Shown: positions 43,451 to 52,977 of the stretch, one piece after another
How the letters are laid out: each line of letters opens with the position of its first letter
Numbering within the stretch: position 1 is the first letter of the stretch
Source: Lactococcus formosensis
GTDB taxonomy: Bacteria > Bacillota > Bacilli > Lactobacillales > Streptococcaceae
DNA: 64,000 bases
Assembly: GCF_018403745.1 (NCBI RefSeq)
Contig: NZ_BOVP01000006.1
Span: forward strand, 1 to 64,000
Direction: 5' to 3'
Notes under the pieces: generated by a model
The model's input: the letters and a program-made list of their open reading frames with translations, nothing else
Told to the model about the DNA's origin: nothing
Databases searched by the model: none
Program-made: the position numbers and the translations under genes

Positions 43451-44785
43451 TTATTCTTCTTTTTTACGATAGCTTAAAAGGCTAAGGAGGCAGACAACTA
43501 AGGCAAATACAGAAATTCCCCATGGATTTGAAATCACAACGTTATAGCCCACAATAAGCAGCACAATTAAAGTGAAGATAGAAACCGTCTTGATAAACCA
43601 ACCACCAAGTCCTGTTTTAAAATAGAAAATAATTGCAGCAATCAAGAGCATCATCCACACAATAAGAATCGTGTAAGAGATAGATCCCGCAAGATAGACA
43701 AAGAGATTATCACCAAAAATAAAGGAAAGAATAGCTCCGATAAAGAGCATACCTGAGCAAAAGATAATTGCTGCGACAGGAATTTGTTTCTTCGAGAGTC
43801 TACCTAGCGTTTGTCCGATTGGACCCTTTGCATCTTTGGCGCGTGAATAGACCGAACGCGATGTGGCATAAATCGCTGAGTTAATTACAGAAAAAAGAGC
43901 TAAAATAATAACAAAGTTAACAATCAAAGCTGCTCCTGGAATCCCGAGTTTTTCAAAAATCAAAACAAATGGGCTTTCTTTTGTTGTACTCAAGAACTTC
44001 CATGAGTAGAGCTCTACAAAGATAAACATTGGAATAACATAGAAAGAGAAAATACGGATAATAACTCCTCGAATCGCTCTTGGTATAGCTTTCTTAGGGT
44101 TTTCTACTTCTGCAACTGTCAAGGCGATGAGTTCTGATCCCCCATAAGAATATAGGACGATAAGCATGGAATTAAACACTCCCTGCATACCATTGGGCAT
44201 AAATCCACCATAAGTGTTCATTCTTCCAAGGCCTTCACTGAGGCCGAGGTGGAAAACTTGAGTTGCGACTAAATAAAGTCCCACAACAATCAAAATAAGA
44301 ATGACAATAATTTTTGTCCAAGCCAGCCAATACTCTGTTTCCGCAAAGACACGTACTGAATAAAGGTTTAACCCCAAGGTAATAATAGCTACTATAAGTA
44401 CAAAAATCCACGATGGAATTTGGGGGAGCCAAACTCCTAAAAATTGAGCAATGGCTGCTGATTCTGCTACCATAACAGCCATCCATAAGGACCAATAAAC
44501 CCAGTCTGTAAAGTGGGCAAATCTTTTTCCCACATAAGGGGAGATGAGCCCTGCTAAACCAACAGTGTTCTCTTTTTGATGAATGATTATTTGGCCAACA
44601 CCATGCATCACGACATATAAAATTACGCCAGCTAAAAGATAAGCAATCATTACCGCTGGACCAGCGGCTTGGATGGCGTTACTGGAACCAGCAAATAAGC
44701 CCGCTCCAATGGCGCCACCAAGTGATAGCATAATCACATGTCTCGTCTTCATTGAAGACTTCAGTTCTTGATTAGAATTTTCCAA
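43451..44785 (-). CDS. fywP: Amino acid permease, probably aromatic (FywP-like)
   Basis: A 444-residue APC-superfamily transporter with twelve predicted helices. The first helix carries MLSLGGAIGAGLFAGS, the usual AAT-family substrate-backbone motif. Membrane features resemble AroP/GABA-permease types. The aromatic assignment rests mainly on its leader (44914-45091), whose peptide contains Tyr-Phe-Phe-Trp, and on the known lactococcal FywP. The start is a TTG at 44785 with GAGGG upstream. Confidence 0.75.
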   Translation of the reverse strand: MENSNQELKSSMKTRHVIMLSLGGAIGAGLFAGSSNAIQAAGPAVMIAYLLAGVILYVVMHGVGQIIIHQKENTVGLAGLISPYVGKRFAHFTDWVYWSLWMAVMVAESAAIAQFLGVWLPQIPSWIFVLIVAIITLGLNLYSVRVFAETEYWLAWTKIIVILILIVVGLYLVATQVFHLGLSEGLGRMNTYGGFMPNGMQGVFNSMLIVLYSYGGSELIALTVAEVENPKKAIPRAIRGVIIRIFSFYVIPMFIFVELYSWKFLSTTKESPFVLIFEKLGIPGAALIVNFVIILALFSVINSAIYATSRSVYSRAKDAKGPIGQTLGRLSKKQIPVAAIIFCSGMLFIGAILSFIFGDNLFVYLAGSISYTILIVWMMLLIAAIIFYFKTGLGGWFIKTVSIFTLIVLLIVGYNVVISNPWGISVFALVVCLLSLLSYRKKEE

Positions 44786-44913
44786 GTAAAATCCCTCATT
44801 TCTATTTTTTTTGCTTCTTTAGTTTTTTATAAAAAAGGTAAAGCCCTGCTTGGATCACGATAGATTAACTTTAATGGTTTAACAAAAACTAAAGAGCGGT
44901 TAAATTCAAAAAG

Positions 44914-44943
44914 AAAAAGCCGGGTAAATTACCCGGCTTTTTA
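44914..44943 (-). terminator. Attenuator terminator of the fywP leader
   Basis: AAAAAGCCGGGTAA / TTACCCGGCTTTTT, a perfect stem with T run, about 65 nt after the leader-peptide stop and 129 nt before the permease start. Confidence 0.93.
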
Positions 44944-44948
44944 TCACG

Positions 44949-45009
44949 GGCACAGATACTTTTTGAGAATACTCAAAAGTTGTATCTATGCCAAGCATAA
45001 ACACAACTT
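44949..45009 (-). promoter_or_regulatory. Mutually exclusive hairpins in the fywP leader
   Basis: Segment 44982-44992 (GGCATAGATAC on the minus strand) can pair with upstream 44993-45009 (AAGTTGTGTTTATGC region) or with downstream 44949-44959 (GTATCTGTGCC). The second hairpin is extended by TTTTGAG / CTCAAAA. The first pairing reaches back to the leader-peptide stop codon, where a stalled ribosome would block it. Confidence 0.75.
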
Positions 45010-45055
45010 ATCTGCGCCAAAAGAAATAGACTGTCAATGGAAGTGTTTTGCTCAT
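45008..45055 (-). CDS. Aromatic-rich leader peptide of fywP
   Basis: A complete 15-codon ORF, MSKTLPLTVYFFWRR, with SD AAGGAG 8 nt before the ATG. It has Tyr-Phe-Phe-Trp in a row near its end, followed by two Arg and the stop. Ribosome stalling there for lack of a charged aromatic tRNA would change pairing of the hairpins downstream. This is the classical attenuation leader layout, placed before a permease that would import those amino acids. Confidence 0.8.
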   Translation of the reverse strand: MSKTLPLTVYFFWRR

Positions 45056-45085
45056 GTGATTTTCTCCTTTATGAATTTAAGACTT

Positions 45086-45114
45086 ATTATACGTAAAAAT
45101 ATTTTAAATTGCAA
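45086..45114 (-). promoter_or_regulatory. Promoter of the fywP leader
   Basis: Minus-strand TTGCAA (45114-45109), 17-bp spacer, TATAAT (45091-45086). Confidence 0.88.
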
Positions 45115-45197
45115 GAATTTATACAGAATTATGTGAAAATTTATGAAATTCCAGTTTTTCGCCTCAATTTATCTTCCAAATCGGAAAAGCATATCGC

Positions 45198-45228
45198 TTG
45201 ACATGGAACGCGTTTCATAAATTACAAT
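45198..45228 (+). promoter_or_regulatory. Promoter with LacI-type operator
   Basis: TTGACA (45198-45203) and TACAAT (45223-45228) flank a 19-bp spacer that begins with TGGAACGCGTTTCA (45204-45217), a near-perfect LacI/CcpA-type palindrome with central CG. The downstream LacI-family gene probably represses its own operon here; CcpA binding is the alternative. Confidence 0.75.
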
Positions 45229-45261
45229 GAAAGCATCAAAAAACATAAAGGAGATTTAACG

Positions 45262-46071
45262 ATGATTAAACACATTTTTACAGACATGGATGGAACACTT
45301 CTTGACACACGCGGCAGCCTTTCTGATACAAATCGCTGGTCAGTCTGTCTGAGTGATATCCCCGTTACCCTTGTTTCCGCACGAAGCCCGATTGAGATGG
45401 GACCTACATTGAATAAACTTCAGCTGAAAACACCACAGATTGCTTTCAACGGCAATCTAACTTTTACTCAAAATGATTTTGGGATTCAAGTGATTGAAAA
45501 GCACACCTTACCAGCTGATATTGTTTCCGCTCTTTTGGACTACTTCTCTTCAAACTTTCCAAATGTAAGTCTCAGCTGGTACAGCTTGGCACATTGGTAC
45601 ATTAAGAAACAGGACAAGGGAGTCTTCTTCCAAAAAGCCCTTACTGGAGCTGAACCACGTATTAAAGCATTTGACGGACAATCTGAAATCTACAAAATTA
45701 TGCTGATGACTTTCAATCCTGAAGAAATGCTACAAATTGAGCATGCTTTAAAAGAGCTGGATATTCCTGATATCCATGTGACTCGTTCCACAGCACATAC
45801 TTTAGAGATTACATCTGCTGAAAAAACTAAGGCTGATGCTGCGGAAGCTATTTTGGAAGAAAAGGAAATTGACTTTGAGGAAATTGCTGCAATTGGTGAT
45901 GGAAATAACGATATTCCACTCTTGAAGGTTGCCGGTCTTCCTATCGCAGTAGATAATGCTAGCGAAGAAGTGAAAGCCCATGTTAAAATAGTGGTAGCTA
46001 AAAATACAGATCACGGTGTAACTGAGGCGCTCTCAGCTATTCGTGAAATCAACGAACAGGTAACCTTATGA
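45262..46071 (+). CDS. Cof-type HAD-IIB phosphatase
   Basis: A 269-residue HAD protein: motif I DMDGTLLD (8-15), VSARSP (motif II region), AFNGNL, TKADAAE, motif IV GDGNNDIPLL. Likely a sugar-phosphate phosphatase. It shares an operon, by ATGA overlap, with a LacI-family regulator, which suggests its substrate relates to a sugar or polyol sensed by that regulator. Confidence 0.9.
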   Translation: MIKHIFTDMDGTLLDTRGSLSDTNRWSVCLSDIPVTLVSARSPIEMGPTLNKLQLKTPQIAFNGNLTFTQNDFGIQVIEKHTLPADIVSALLDYFSSNFPNVSLSWYSLAHWYIKKQDKGVFFQKALTGAEPRIKAFDGQSEIYKIMLMTFNPEEMLQIEHALKELDIPDIHVTRSTAHTLEITSAEKTKADAAEAILEEKEIDFEEIAAIGDGNNDIPLLKVAGLPIAVDNASEEVKAHVKIVVAKNTDHGVTEALSAIREINEQVTL

Positions 46072-46991
46072 CATCTCTTTCTGATATTGCCAAACTTACT
46101 GGATACTCCAAAGCCACCGTTTCTCGTGTGCTTTCTGGTAATGGCTATGCCTCTCAACACACGCGTGAAGAAATCTTGAAAGTTGCTGCCGAATTAGACT
46201 ATGCGACAAATGCGATTGCTCAAGAATTGGCATATGGAGCTACACATAATATCGGTGTTGTACTTCCTTATATCAAGTCACCCTTTTTCAGCAAAATTTT
46301 AGAAGGAATCCTTGAGAAAAGCTTTGAAACAGGATATAAAATCATTATTCTCCCTTCAAACTATAATCAGGATTTAGAAATTGAATATCTAGAAAAATTA
46401 CGTAAAAAGGCCTTTGAAGCCATCATTTTCACTTCACGTCAAGTACCTGAAGAGACGATTCTTAAATATCAGAAATATGGTCCTATCGTGCTCTGCTACA
46501 AACCTGAAAATTCAGGGATTCCAGCAACCTATGCAAATCGGATCCCTGCTTATCGTGAAGCCTTTGAATGGCTCAAGGAGCAACACTGTTCAAATATTGG
46601 CTTTCTCTTATCCAGAGGTAAAAGTCCAACAATTTCAACTACTCTACAGGCTTACAAGGATGTTTACCAACTTGAGGCAAGACCCGAGCAGATCAAATCA
46701 GGCCTTATCTCATCTGAGGATGCTTATCGCTTTGCTCCACAATTAATACAATTTGACGGAATTTTTGCTAATTCCGACGAAATTGCGGCCAATGTATGGC
46801 GCTGGTTTGATGAGCAAGGACTTCCGAAACCGATTATTGTAGGACAAGAACGTCTGCTGGCTGGACAATTGCTCAAATTACCCACCATTGACAACCATTG
46901 CCGTCAAGTCGGGCGGATGGCTTTTGAACAGGCTGTTTCAAAAGTAAATAAACAGACCTCTGTTAACTCTGAGTTTATCCTTGAACGTTAA
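46068..46991 (+). CDS. LacI-family transcriptional regulator
   Basis: A 307-residue regulator. The N-terminal helix-turn-helix SLSDIAKLTGYSKATVSRVL (3-22) and the hinge-helix region near 50-60 are followed by a periplasmic-binding-protein-like sensor domain. It overlaps the HAD gene by 4 nt. An operator of the right kind lies before the operon, so it is probably an autorepressor. The effector is unknown. Confidence 0.93.
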   Translation: MTSLSDIAKLTGYSKATVSRVLSGNGYASQHTREEILKVAAELDYATNAIAQELAYGATHNIGVVLPYIKSPFFSKILEGILEKSFETGYKIIILPSNYNQDLEIEYLEKLRKKAFEAIIFTSRQVPEETILKYQKYGPIVLCYKPENSGIPATYANRIPAYREAFEWLKEQHCSNIGFLLSRGKSPTISTTLQAYKDVYQLEARPEQIKSGLISSEDAYRFAPQLIQFDGIFANSDEIAANVWRWFDEQGLPKPIIVGQERLLAGQLLKLPTIDNHCRQVGRMAFEQAVSKVNKQTSVNSEFILER

Positions 46992-47007
46992 CTGAGGCGT
47001 GACATAA

Positions 47008-47038
47008 AAATCCCAAGAAATTTATCTTGGGATTTTTT
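47008..47038. terminator. Bidirectional terminator after the LacI-family gene
   Basis: AAAATCCCAAGA-AATTTA-TCTTGGGATTTTTTT. Confidence 0.92.
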
Positions 47039-47811
47039 TACAGTCCTTTCTTGCCGATGAAAGGGAAAAATTTAGGGGTGACTTGTGCATATGCTTGAAA
47101 ATCTTTGCGTGCTTTGTATTTCCTTTCAAGTAATGGGACTCCAGAAACAAACAAGAGTAAACCAGTGATTAAAAGTGGACTCACGATCAACCAAAGATCA
47201 GAAATGTCTGTAAAAGCGATCAAGAAGATGCCCCACCAACATGCAGCTTCTCCAAAATAATTCGGATGTCGCGTCACTGACCACAAGCCGCTGGTCAGTA
47301 ATTTTCCTTTGTTTTCTTTATTCTTCTTAAACTGTCCCAGTTGCCAATCACCTATTACTTCAAAAACAAAACCTATCAGCCAAACCACTACTCCAAGAAT
47401 TTGCCACCAAAAAATTTGACTTTCCGGGTGGTGATTGCTTTGCATGATTGGTAGCGCAATAATAAAAAGTAAAAGGTACTGAACCATAAAGACGGAGAAA
47501 AAAGCCTTTAGTTTTGGCGCGTGACTTCCCCATCTGCGGCGCATGTTGGTATAGCGATAATCTTCGGGTTTGTTCCAATTGCGTCGAGCTAAATGAACGA
47601 ATAACCTCACACCCCAAAGCCCAACCAAAACCAAAATTGCTCTATTTTGCATGGTTATTTGAGTATTGAAGAAATAGCTTAAACACGCTGTCAAAACAAA
47701 ACCACCACCCCATGCTATATCGATTAATCCATAGTTTTTCTTCTGGTCTGCTACTTTAAACCAGCAAATGAAATAAACAAGTAAAACCCCTAAAACTATT
47801 CCATAAATCAT
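47038..47811 (-). CDS. DUF1295 / steroid-reductase-like membrane enzyme
   Basis: A 257-residue membrane protein with about six helices and the DUF1295 C-terminal signature [22 protein letters not shown]. This fold is shared by steroid 5-alpha reductases and isoprenylcysteine methyltransferases. The substrate in bacteria is unknown. The start overlaps the FakA-FakB fusion by 4 nt, so they may work together on lipids. Confidence 0.85.
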   Translation of the reverse strand: MIYGIVLGVLLVYFICWFKVADQKKNYGLIDIAWGGGFVLTACLSYFFNTQITMQNRAILVLVGLWGVRLFVHLARRNWNKPEDYRYTNMRRRWGSHAPKLKAFFSVFMVQYLLLFIIALPIMQSNHHPESQIFWWQILGVVVWLIGFVFEVIGDWQLGQFKKNKENKGKLLTSGLWSVTRHPNYFGEAACWWGIFLIAFTDISDLWLIVSPLLITGLLLFVSGVPLLERKYKARKDFQAYAQVTPKFFPFIGKKGL

Positions 47812-49601
47812 AACCGCTCCTTTGTAATGCCAGCGACAGCGATACTTCCCGCTCCCGCAGAGATAGCAATGGCAGATGAACTCTCAATCACCTTATAATC
47901 ATTGCCCGTTTTTTCTTTTAATATTTTCTGCCAATCTTCTATATCACCTTGGGCCAAGACATGAGTCAGAGCAATATCTTCAATCTGTCCACTTTTTGCT
48001 AAGGATTGGATTTTTTTGAGTATTTTTTTCATACTTTGCTTCTGACTTAAGGAAGCACCGATGAGTTTCCCATTGCCCGTTTTGTCTAGACTAATTATTG
48101 GATGGAGTGAGAGTTTTTGAGCTATTGCTCCCAAAGACTGAGGAATTCTTCCTGACTGTATCATCGGAGATAAGTCAGCCACTGCCACATAGATGAATAT
48201 TCTTTCACGTAGCTGCTGGATTTCTTGCACAAGATGTCGGATAGGAACTCTCCTCTCCGCAAGTAGGGCTGCCTGTTGTACAAGTAAACCTTGAGCAACA
48301 GAGTTTAATCGTGAATCAATGAGATGAATCCAGTTTTTCGAATAATTTTTTTCTTTGATACGTTGCTCAATCAACTGATATGTGCCACTAAGTTGTGACG
48401 CTACCGTGATAACAAGCACATGTTCATACTTACCTTCCAAAAAGGAGAAAAGTGCATCAATAGTTTGGATGCTTGGCTGTGAAGTACTCATCTTAAGATT
48501 TTCACCTGCTTTTTCTTTGATAAGTTGTGCATTAATTGTCAACTTGTCTAGAAAATTTTGGTCTCCCACAGTGACATTTACAGGTAAAACATGCACTTGA
48601 TGGGCAAGCACAAATTCTTGAGATAAATCAGCTATAGAATCTGTAACAATCGCTATTGGAGCTAACATTTGTTGAGAAATTTCGTACTGTAGCCGCATAT
48701 CGTCTACTTTTTGGTAGATAATTTGTCCGTATTTTTCTAGCTTTGCCAAGATCTTTTGAGGCTCATTAGTGTGCATATGGAGTTTTAACTGTTTAGCATT
48801 TCCGGCAGTAACCATTGAATCGCCCTTTTCTTGCAGTACTTCTCGTAATTGAAGTTCAGAGATTTGGGGTGCTTTGATGATAAATTCGGAACAGTATCTG
48901 TAACGCGGTGCTTCAGCTATGATATGATTTACCGAAAGTTCTTTAACCCTCTCTAGACCGTCATCTGCCTCTTCATCCCCAACTTTTAAAACTCTACCGC
49001 AGTAAAAGTCTGTAAAACCAAGGATAAAATAATAAAAACCTTTCGCCCCTGCATCTACCAACTTATTTTTCCGTAATAAGGTCATCTGAAATTGCGTAGC
49101 ATTTAGTGCTTCTTGTGCTTCTGCTTTTGCTTCTAACAAGGCCTCTTCAAAGGAGTGATTCAATCTATAATTTTTTACCAGTGTAATAGACCAGGCACGC
49201 ATTACTGTTAAAATAGTCCCTTCCTTAGGATCTATTAACGAACTATAAGCTTTGTTTACAGCTTGTTCTAAAGCTTCCACAAAACTTTCAAAATTCGTTT
49301 CTGCTTTCTGATAGTTCTCAGCCACAGCACTTAAATATTGGGCAAAAATGATTCCTGAATTTCCTCGAGCGCCAATAAGTGCTGCTGCTGATATTTCATC
49401 TAAAAGAATATCCATAGGATAATTTTTCATCGGTACATTGTCAATAATAGCTTGCATTAGTGAGGCAAGATTACTACCTGTATCTCCATCTGCCACAGGG
49501 AAAACATTTATTTTATTCAGCTCTTCTTTCTGAAGGATTACTTTTTCTGCCCCAGCTCTAAAACTCTGTAACAAGCGATAATTTTCATTTTTTTCTCCCA
49601 C
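47808..49601 (-). CDS. Fusion of FakA-like kinase and DegV/FakB fatty-acid-binding domain
   Basis: A 597-residue protein joining two normally separate parts. Residues about 1-200 are a DhaL/DAK2 kinase domain ([12 protein letters not shown] at 33-44, [11 protein letters not shown] near 75, DAGAKGF). About 230-310 match the FakA middle domain ([29 protein letters not shown]). From about 315 a DegV/FakB domain begins ([13 protein letters not shown]) with [17 protein letters not shown] and a later GRIPQS segment. Separate FakA and FakB phosphorylate exogenous fatty acids; here one chain could do both. The usual FakA C-terminal domain is replaced by FakB. Flanked by DUF2177 and DUF1295 genes. Confidence 0.88.
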   Translation of the reverse strand: MGEKNENYRLLQSFRAGAEKVILQKEELNKINVFPVADGDTGSNLASLMQAIIDNVPMKNYPMDILLDEISAAALIGARGNSGIIFAQYLSAVAENYQKAETNFESFVEALEQAVNKAYSSLIDPKEGTILTVMRAWSITLVKNYRLNHSFEEALLEAKAEAQEALNATQFQMTLLRKNKLVDAGAKGFYYFILGFTDFYCGRVLKVGDEEADDGLERVKELSVNHIIAEAPRYRYCSEFIIKAPQISELQLREVLQEKGDSMVTAGNAKQLKLHMHTNEPQKILAKLEKYGQIIYQKVDDMRLQYEISQQMLAPIAIVTDSIADLSQEFVLAHQVHVLPVNVTVGDQNFLDKLTINAQLIKEKAGENLKMSTSQPSIQTIDALFSFLEGKYEHVLVITVASQLSGTYQLIEQRIKEKNYSKNWIHLIDSRLNSVAQGLLVQQAALLAERRVPIRHLVQEIQQLRERIFIYVAVADLSPMIQSGRIPQSLGAIAQKLSLHPIISLDKTGNGKLIGASLSQKQSMKKILKKIQSLAKSGQIEDIALTHVLAQGDIEDWQKILKEKTGNDYKVIESSSAIAISAGAGSIAVAGITKERL

Positions 49602-49613
49602 TTCTTTCTCCTT

Positions 49614-50009
49614 CTAAAGCTTTGCAGCAATTATATAAGTGAGTGCTGCACTAAGGGAAGTCACAAAACTCCCCCAAATAATATCAACAATTGTAATTTT
49701 CAATGGCCAATCGCTCAATGTCGCAAGACTTGTCAAATCATATGTGGCATAACATACTGCTCCAAAAAAAGCTCCGGCTAAAAGAACGTAAGAAATGCTT
49801 TCTTTCACTTGTCCAGGTACCAAAACAAAAAATACAAGTGCAGCCACATAAATAAGGTAAAAAATGATGGCAGGCAAAAGTTTGGTTTGCCCCATCAAAT
49901 GGCCAATGTACGGTTGATAAAACTTTTTATTTGCAAAGATTAACCATAAACTATCTAAAATAAGGAAAATTACTGCATTGATTAAAAACAGCTTTAGAAA
50001 TTGAAACAT
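49614..50009 (-). CDS. DUF2177 membrane protein
   Basis: From ATG 50009 (SD AGGGG) a 131-residue protein with four helices. The DUF2177 pattern is visible: FLILDSLWL, FYLIYVAAL, GAVCYATYDLTSLATL, DIIWGS. Function unknown. First gene of the DUF2177-FakAB-DUF1295 unit (12-nt gap). Confidence 0.85.
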   Translation of the reverse strand: MFQFLKLFLINAVIFLILDSLWLIFANKKFYQPYIGHLMGQTKLLPAIIFYLIYVAALVFFVLVPGQVKESISYVLLAGAFFGAVCYATYDLTSLATLSDWPLKITIVDIIWGSFVTSLSAALTYIIAAKL

Positions 50010-50213
50010 CTTATACCCCTTTTCCACTACATATCCTACTCGGCAACCGATTTCATTTCATTAATTTTAACACTTCTCTTTAAAATTAGCGAAAAACTTA
50101 ACTCAAATCTTTCAATTCAGAAAATTTTTATTTCTTAAATGAATCGGAGAACTTAAATCGTCAAAATATTGATATAATAATAAAAATAGGAGTTAAAAAA
50201 ATGGAGAAGATAA

Positions 50214-51371
50214 ATGAAAAAAATTATTGAAATCCCGGATGAAGTTGCGGATAAATTTGAGAAACAAAACTATAAAATGTCAATCGAGCAAAATCAGATT
50301 GTCTTAAAAAGTGACGCTGGTCAAATTGATGCACAAAATTTTTCGTTACACTATATGCTTATTCCCAGTTTATTAAGTTTAATTATCTCGCTACTTACTT
50401 TCTTTTTAAGTGGCCATTCTCAGATTAATTTTACAGGCGGGCGGTATCATTCTGTCGCTGGAATCAGCATGCTGTGTGCGACAATTATTGGCTTTGCAAC
50501 CTTCCTCTGGGTTTACGCCAAGCAAAATACCTCACCTCAAAAACGCATGCTTAGCCGTATAAGAGAACTTGTCACAATCAGCCTTGCCTATACCTTGATT
50601 GTTTTTGCGATTCAAGCATTAATTTGGTACATTTTGGGAATGACCTTCGTCGGAGTAACTCTCGATCGCTTCACAGCTTCTTTTGTAGCTGCACTCTTTT
50701 CAGCTATTGTTTTTTACTTTTTAATTCTCTTTGCAGCCTCTGTTAAAATTTCTCATCTGATTATCTTATTGTTTATTACCTTCATCGGTGGTATTTTTCT
50801 TTCCATGGCTATGAATGGCCAAAATGCTTGGTGGCAATACAACTTTAGCTTTTTAGGAACAGGTGAGGCTAAAAATCAATGGCAATTTAATTTTACGATG
50901 ATTTTTTCTGCCTTGATGCTATTAACAATTACTGATTATTTATTTATGGATTTTCAAAAAAGCGACTTATATAATTTCAAAGTCAAGATTGTTCAGGCCT
51001 TTTACTATGTCATCGCACTATTTATTGCTGGTGTAGGTATTTTCCCCGCTCAATCATGGACAATGGCCTTTCACAATGCTTCTGCGTATGGTATTGTTTT
51101 GTGCATTATTATCCTGATAGTATTAAGTAAATATCTTTTACCCAAAATTTCGAAGGAATTTCTCAGCATGTCAGCTATTGTTTTCGTCGCTCTTGTTACT
51201 TCAGCAATTTTATTTCTAAAAGTGCATTATCTATCTCTGACCGTTTTCGAAATTATCGCCTTTGCAATTTCCTTTACATGGTTGGTTCTGATGATTAATG
51301 CTCTCCAAAAAATGCTTCATGAATCAAGTGTCTATCAAGTCAAAATTGTCCAACTAAAGGAAGAGATTTAA
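50214..51371 (+). CDS. DUF998-type membrane protein, paralogue B
   Basis: A 385-residue homologue of the protein at 20679. It has a short N-terminal soluble part (IEIPDEVADKFEKQNYKMS), about ten helices, the shared WWQYNFSFLGTGEA motif and LSLTVFEIIAFAISFTW, and a tail with VYQVKIVQLKEE. Function unknown. A monocistronic unit; TATAAT-like boxes lie just upstream. Confidence 0.7.
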   Translation: MKKIIEIPDEVADKFEKQNYKMSIEQNQIVLKSDAGQIDAQNFSLHYMLIPSLLSLIISLLTFFLSGHSQINFTGGRYHSVAGISMLCATIIGFATFLWVYAKQNTSPQKRMLSRIRELVTISLAYTLIVFAIQALIWYILGMTFVGVTLDRFTASFVAALFSAIVFYFLILFAASVKISHLIILLFITFIGGIFLSMAMNGQNAWWQYNFSFLGTGEAKNQWQFNFTMIFSALMLLTITDYLFMDFQKSDLYNFKVKIVQAFYYVIALFIAGVGIFPAQSWTMAFHNASAYGIVLCIIILIVLSKYLLPKISKEFLSMSAIVFVALVTSAILFLKVHYLSLTVFEIIAFAISFTWLVLMINALQKMLHESSVYQVKIVQLKEEI

Positions 51372-51372
51372 T

Positions 51373-51407
51373 AAAAAAATAAGGAGAAAATCTCCTTATT
51401 TTTTTAT
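51373..51407. terminator. Bidirectional terminator
   Basis: AAAAATAAGGAGA-AAA-TCTCCTTATTTTT between the converging DUF998 and asp23 genes. Confidence 0.92.
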
Positions 51408-51916
51408 TTTACACGTGGTTCATCATCATCGCTGACTTTGTCTTTTACTTGATCAACTTTTTCCGAAGTAAATCGTCCTGTTGATTTTGCAGCATCGCCT
51501 ACTTTATCTTGGAGGCTTTGTTCATCTTGCTTTTGTTGTTCTTTCGTTTTAACATCGATAACATCTACGTTAACTTCTACAACTTCAAGGTCTGTCATGC
51601 CTTTAACTTCTTTTGAAATAACTTCTTTTATATTTTTATAAATATCTGGAACATATTTCTTATATTCAGCTACGATTTTAAGATCGACCGCCACTTGTTG
51701 TTTACCGACTTCGACACCTACACCAGAAGTTACATCGTCCGTATTTACGAGTTTTCCTGTGAGATTAGACAGGAAGCCACCATCAACTGCAAGCAATCCG
51801 TCTACTTTTTCCAAGGCAAGTCCTACGATTTTTTGAATCACTTTATCTTCATAAGTTAAAGTTCCACTTACTGCATCAACTGAGTTATCCAAAGTTTTTT
51901 TGTTTTCTTGTACCAT
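51404..51916 (-). CDS. asp23: Asp23/Gls24 family envelope stress protein
   Basis: A 170-residue cytoplasmic protein, Asp23/Gls24 domain at about 15-115 (VIQKIVGLALEKVDGLLAVDGG, VDLKIVAEYKKYVPDIYKNI), then a charged tail. It is tethered to the membrane by AmaP, whose gene is two upstream, and is a general envelope-stress protein. Confidence 0.93.
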   Translation of the reverse strand: MVQENKKTLDNSVDAVSGTLTYEDKVIQKIVGLALEKVDGLLAVDGGFLSNLTGKLVNTDDVTSGVGVEVGKQQVAVDLKIVAEYKKYVPDIYKNIKEVISKEVKGMTDLEVVEVNVDVIDVKTKEQQKQDEQSLQDKVGDAAKSTGRFTSEKVDQVKDKVSDDDEPRVK

Positions 51917-51947
51917 AGCTTCTCCTTTTGATTTATAAATTATTTAA

Positions 51948-52133
51948 TTATTTTTTACTTATTTTATCAAGATATCCAGTACGTTCGAGATAGAAACCAA
52001 TGTAACTACCAAGCACGATGAGTAAAAACAGTAAGAGCATCTTCCAAAAGCCAATTGTAAAGATACATATGGCGATGACCGCTCCAGTTGCCCCACCTAT
52101 AATTGGATATTGATATTCTTCTAAAAGATTCAT
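51948..52133 (-). CDS. DUF2273 small membrane protein
   Basis: A 61-residue protein with two helices (IIGGATGAVIAICIFTIGF and MLLLFLLIVLGSYIGFYLE). DUF2273 proteins nearly always sit between amaP and asp23 genes, as here. Confidence 0.88.
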   Translation of the reverse strand: MNLLEEYQYPIIGGATGAVIAICIFTIGFWKMLLLFLLIVLGSYIGFYLERTGYLDKISKK

Positions 52134-52144
52134 CTAACCTCCAA

Positions 52145-52702
52145 TCATAATACACGTGAACTGCTCTTACTCTTTGGTGTTACAGCGTTCACTTTTATTT
52201 TCAAACTTAAATGATGATTTACCCCCAGAAACTCTTTAAGTCCTTTACGAATTTCTTCTTCAATAAGTAGGGACTTTTCTGAAATTTGCACGCGAGGTAT
52301 AATCTCACCTTTAATAGCAAGTTTAATCTTATTTTTACCTAACAAAGTATCGATTTTCGGGTCTTTGATATAACTATTTTCTTTGAGCGTTTCTCGCACA
52401 AAACCTTCAATCGCAGATTTTTTAAGAAGCAGTTCTCCTCTACCTTCTCCTAGGACAAAGCCTGTATATCTTTTTGGATAGAAGATAATAACGAGTAAGA
52501 GAATGAGTAAGAGAATTCCTAAAATTCCTGTTGCAAACAAGAAATATGTAGGCAAGTAGGGACCAATGTAAGGAACTTGTGACATATCTTTGATTGGCTG
52601 GTCTATATCAAATTTCCCGAGTGTGTATAGAAACAGTGGTAGGATGGTTGTAATAAGAAATAAATCAACTAAAATTAGAATAATTTTTTTTCCTTTTGAC
52701 AC
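52145..52702 (-). CDS. amaP: Alkaline shock response membrane anchor protein AmaP
   Basis: A 185-residue protein with two membrane helices (about 5-27 and 52-75) and a C-terminal Asp23-like soluble domain (LLKKSAIEGFVRETLKEN ... LAIKGEIIPRVQI). It anchors Asp23 to the inner face of the membrane. The operon order is glsB-amaP-DUF2273-asp23. Confidence 0.92.
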   Translation of the reverse strand: MSKGKKIILILVDLFLITTILPLFLYTLGKFDIDQPIKDMSQVPYIGPYLPTYFLFATGILGILLLILLLVIIFYPKRYTGFVLGEGRGELLLKKSAIEGFVRETLKENSYIKDPKIDTLLGKNKIKLAIKGEIIPRVQISEKSLLIEEEIRKGLKEFLGVNHHLSLKIKVNAVTPKSKSSSRVL

Positions 52703-52734
52703 ATTTCCTCCTCCCGTGTTACTGCAACTACTGT

Positions 52735-52977
52735 TTAATCGCCCATTTTACTTAAGAAGAAAGAAACAACAGCTACCACGATAACGGCACCGATAATGGA
52801 AGGAATAAGAGCCATACCTGCTAAACTAGGGCCCCATGATCCTAGCAAGGCTTGACCAACAGCAGAACCCACAAGACCAGCTAAGATATTAGCAATCCAA
52901 CCCATGGATTTCCCTTTACTTGTGATTGCTCCTGCAATCACCCCGATAATTGCACCAACGATTAATGACCAAATCAT
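52735..52977 (-). CDS. glsB: GlsB/YeaQ/YmgE family stress membrane protein
   Basis: An 80-residue protein with three short helices: IVGAIIGVIAGAIT, GWIANILAGLVGSAVGQALLG and IIGAVIVVAVVSFFL. The family is Transgly_assoc/GlsB. First gene of the Asp23 operon; SD AAAGAGG. Confidence 0.92.
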   Translation of the reverse strand: MIWSLIVGAIIGVIAGAITSKGKSMGWIANILAGLVGSAVGQALLGSWGPSLAGMALIPSIIGAVIVVAVVSFFLSKMGD

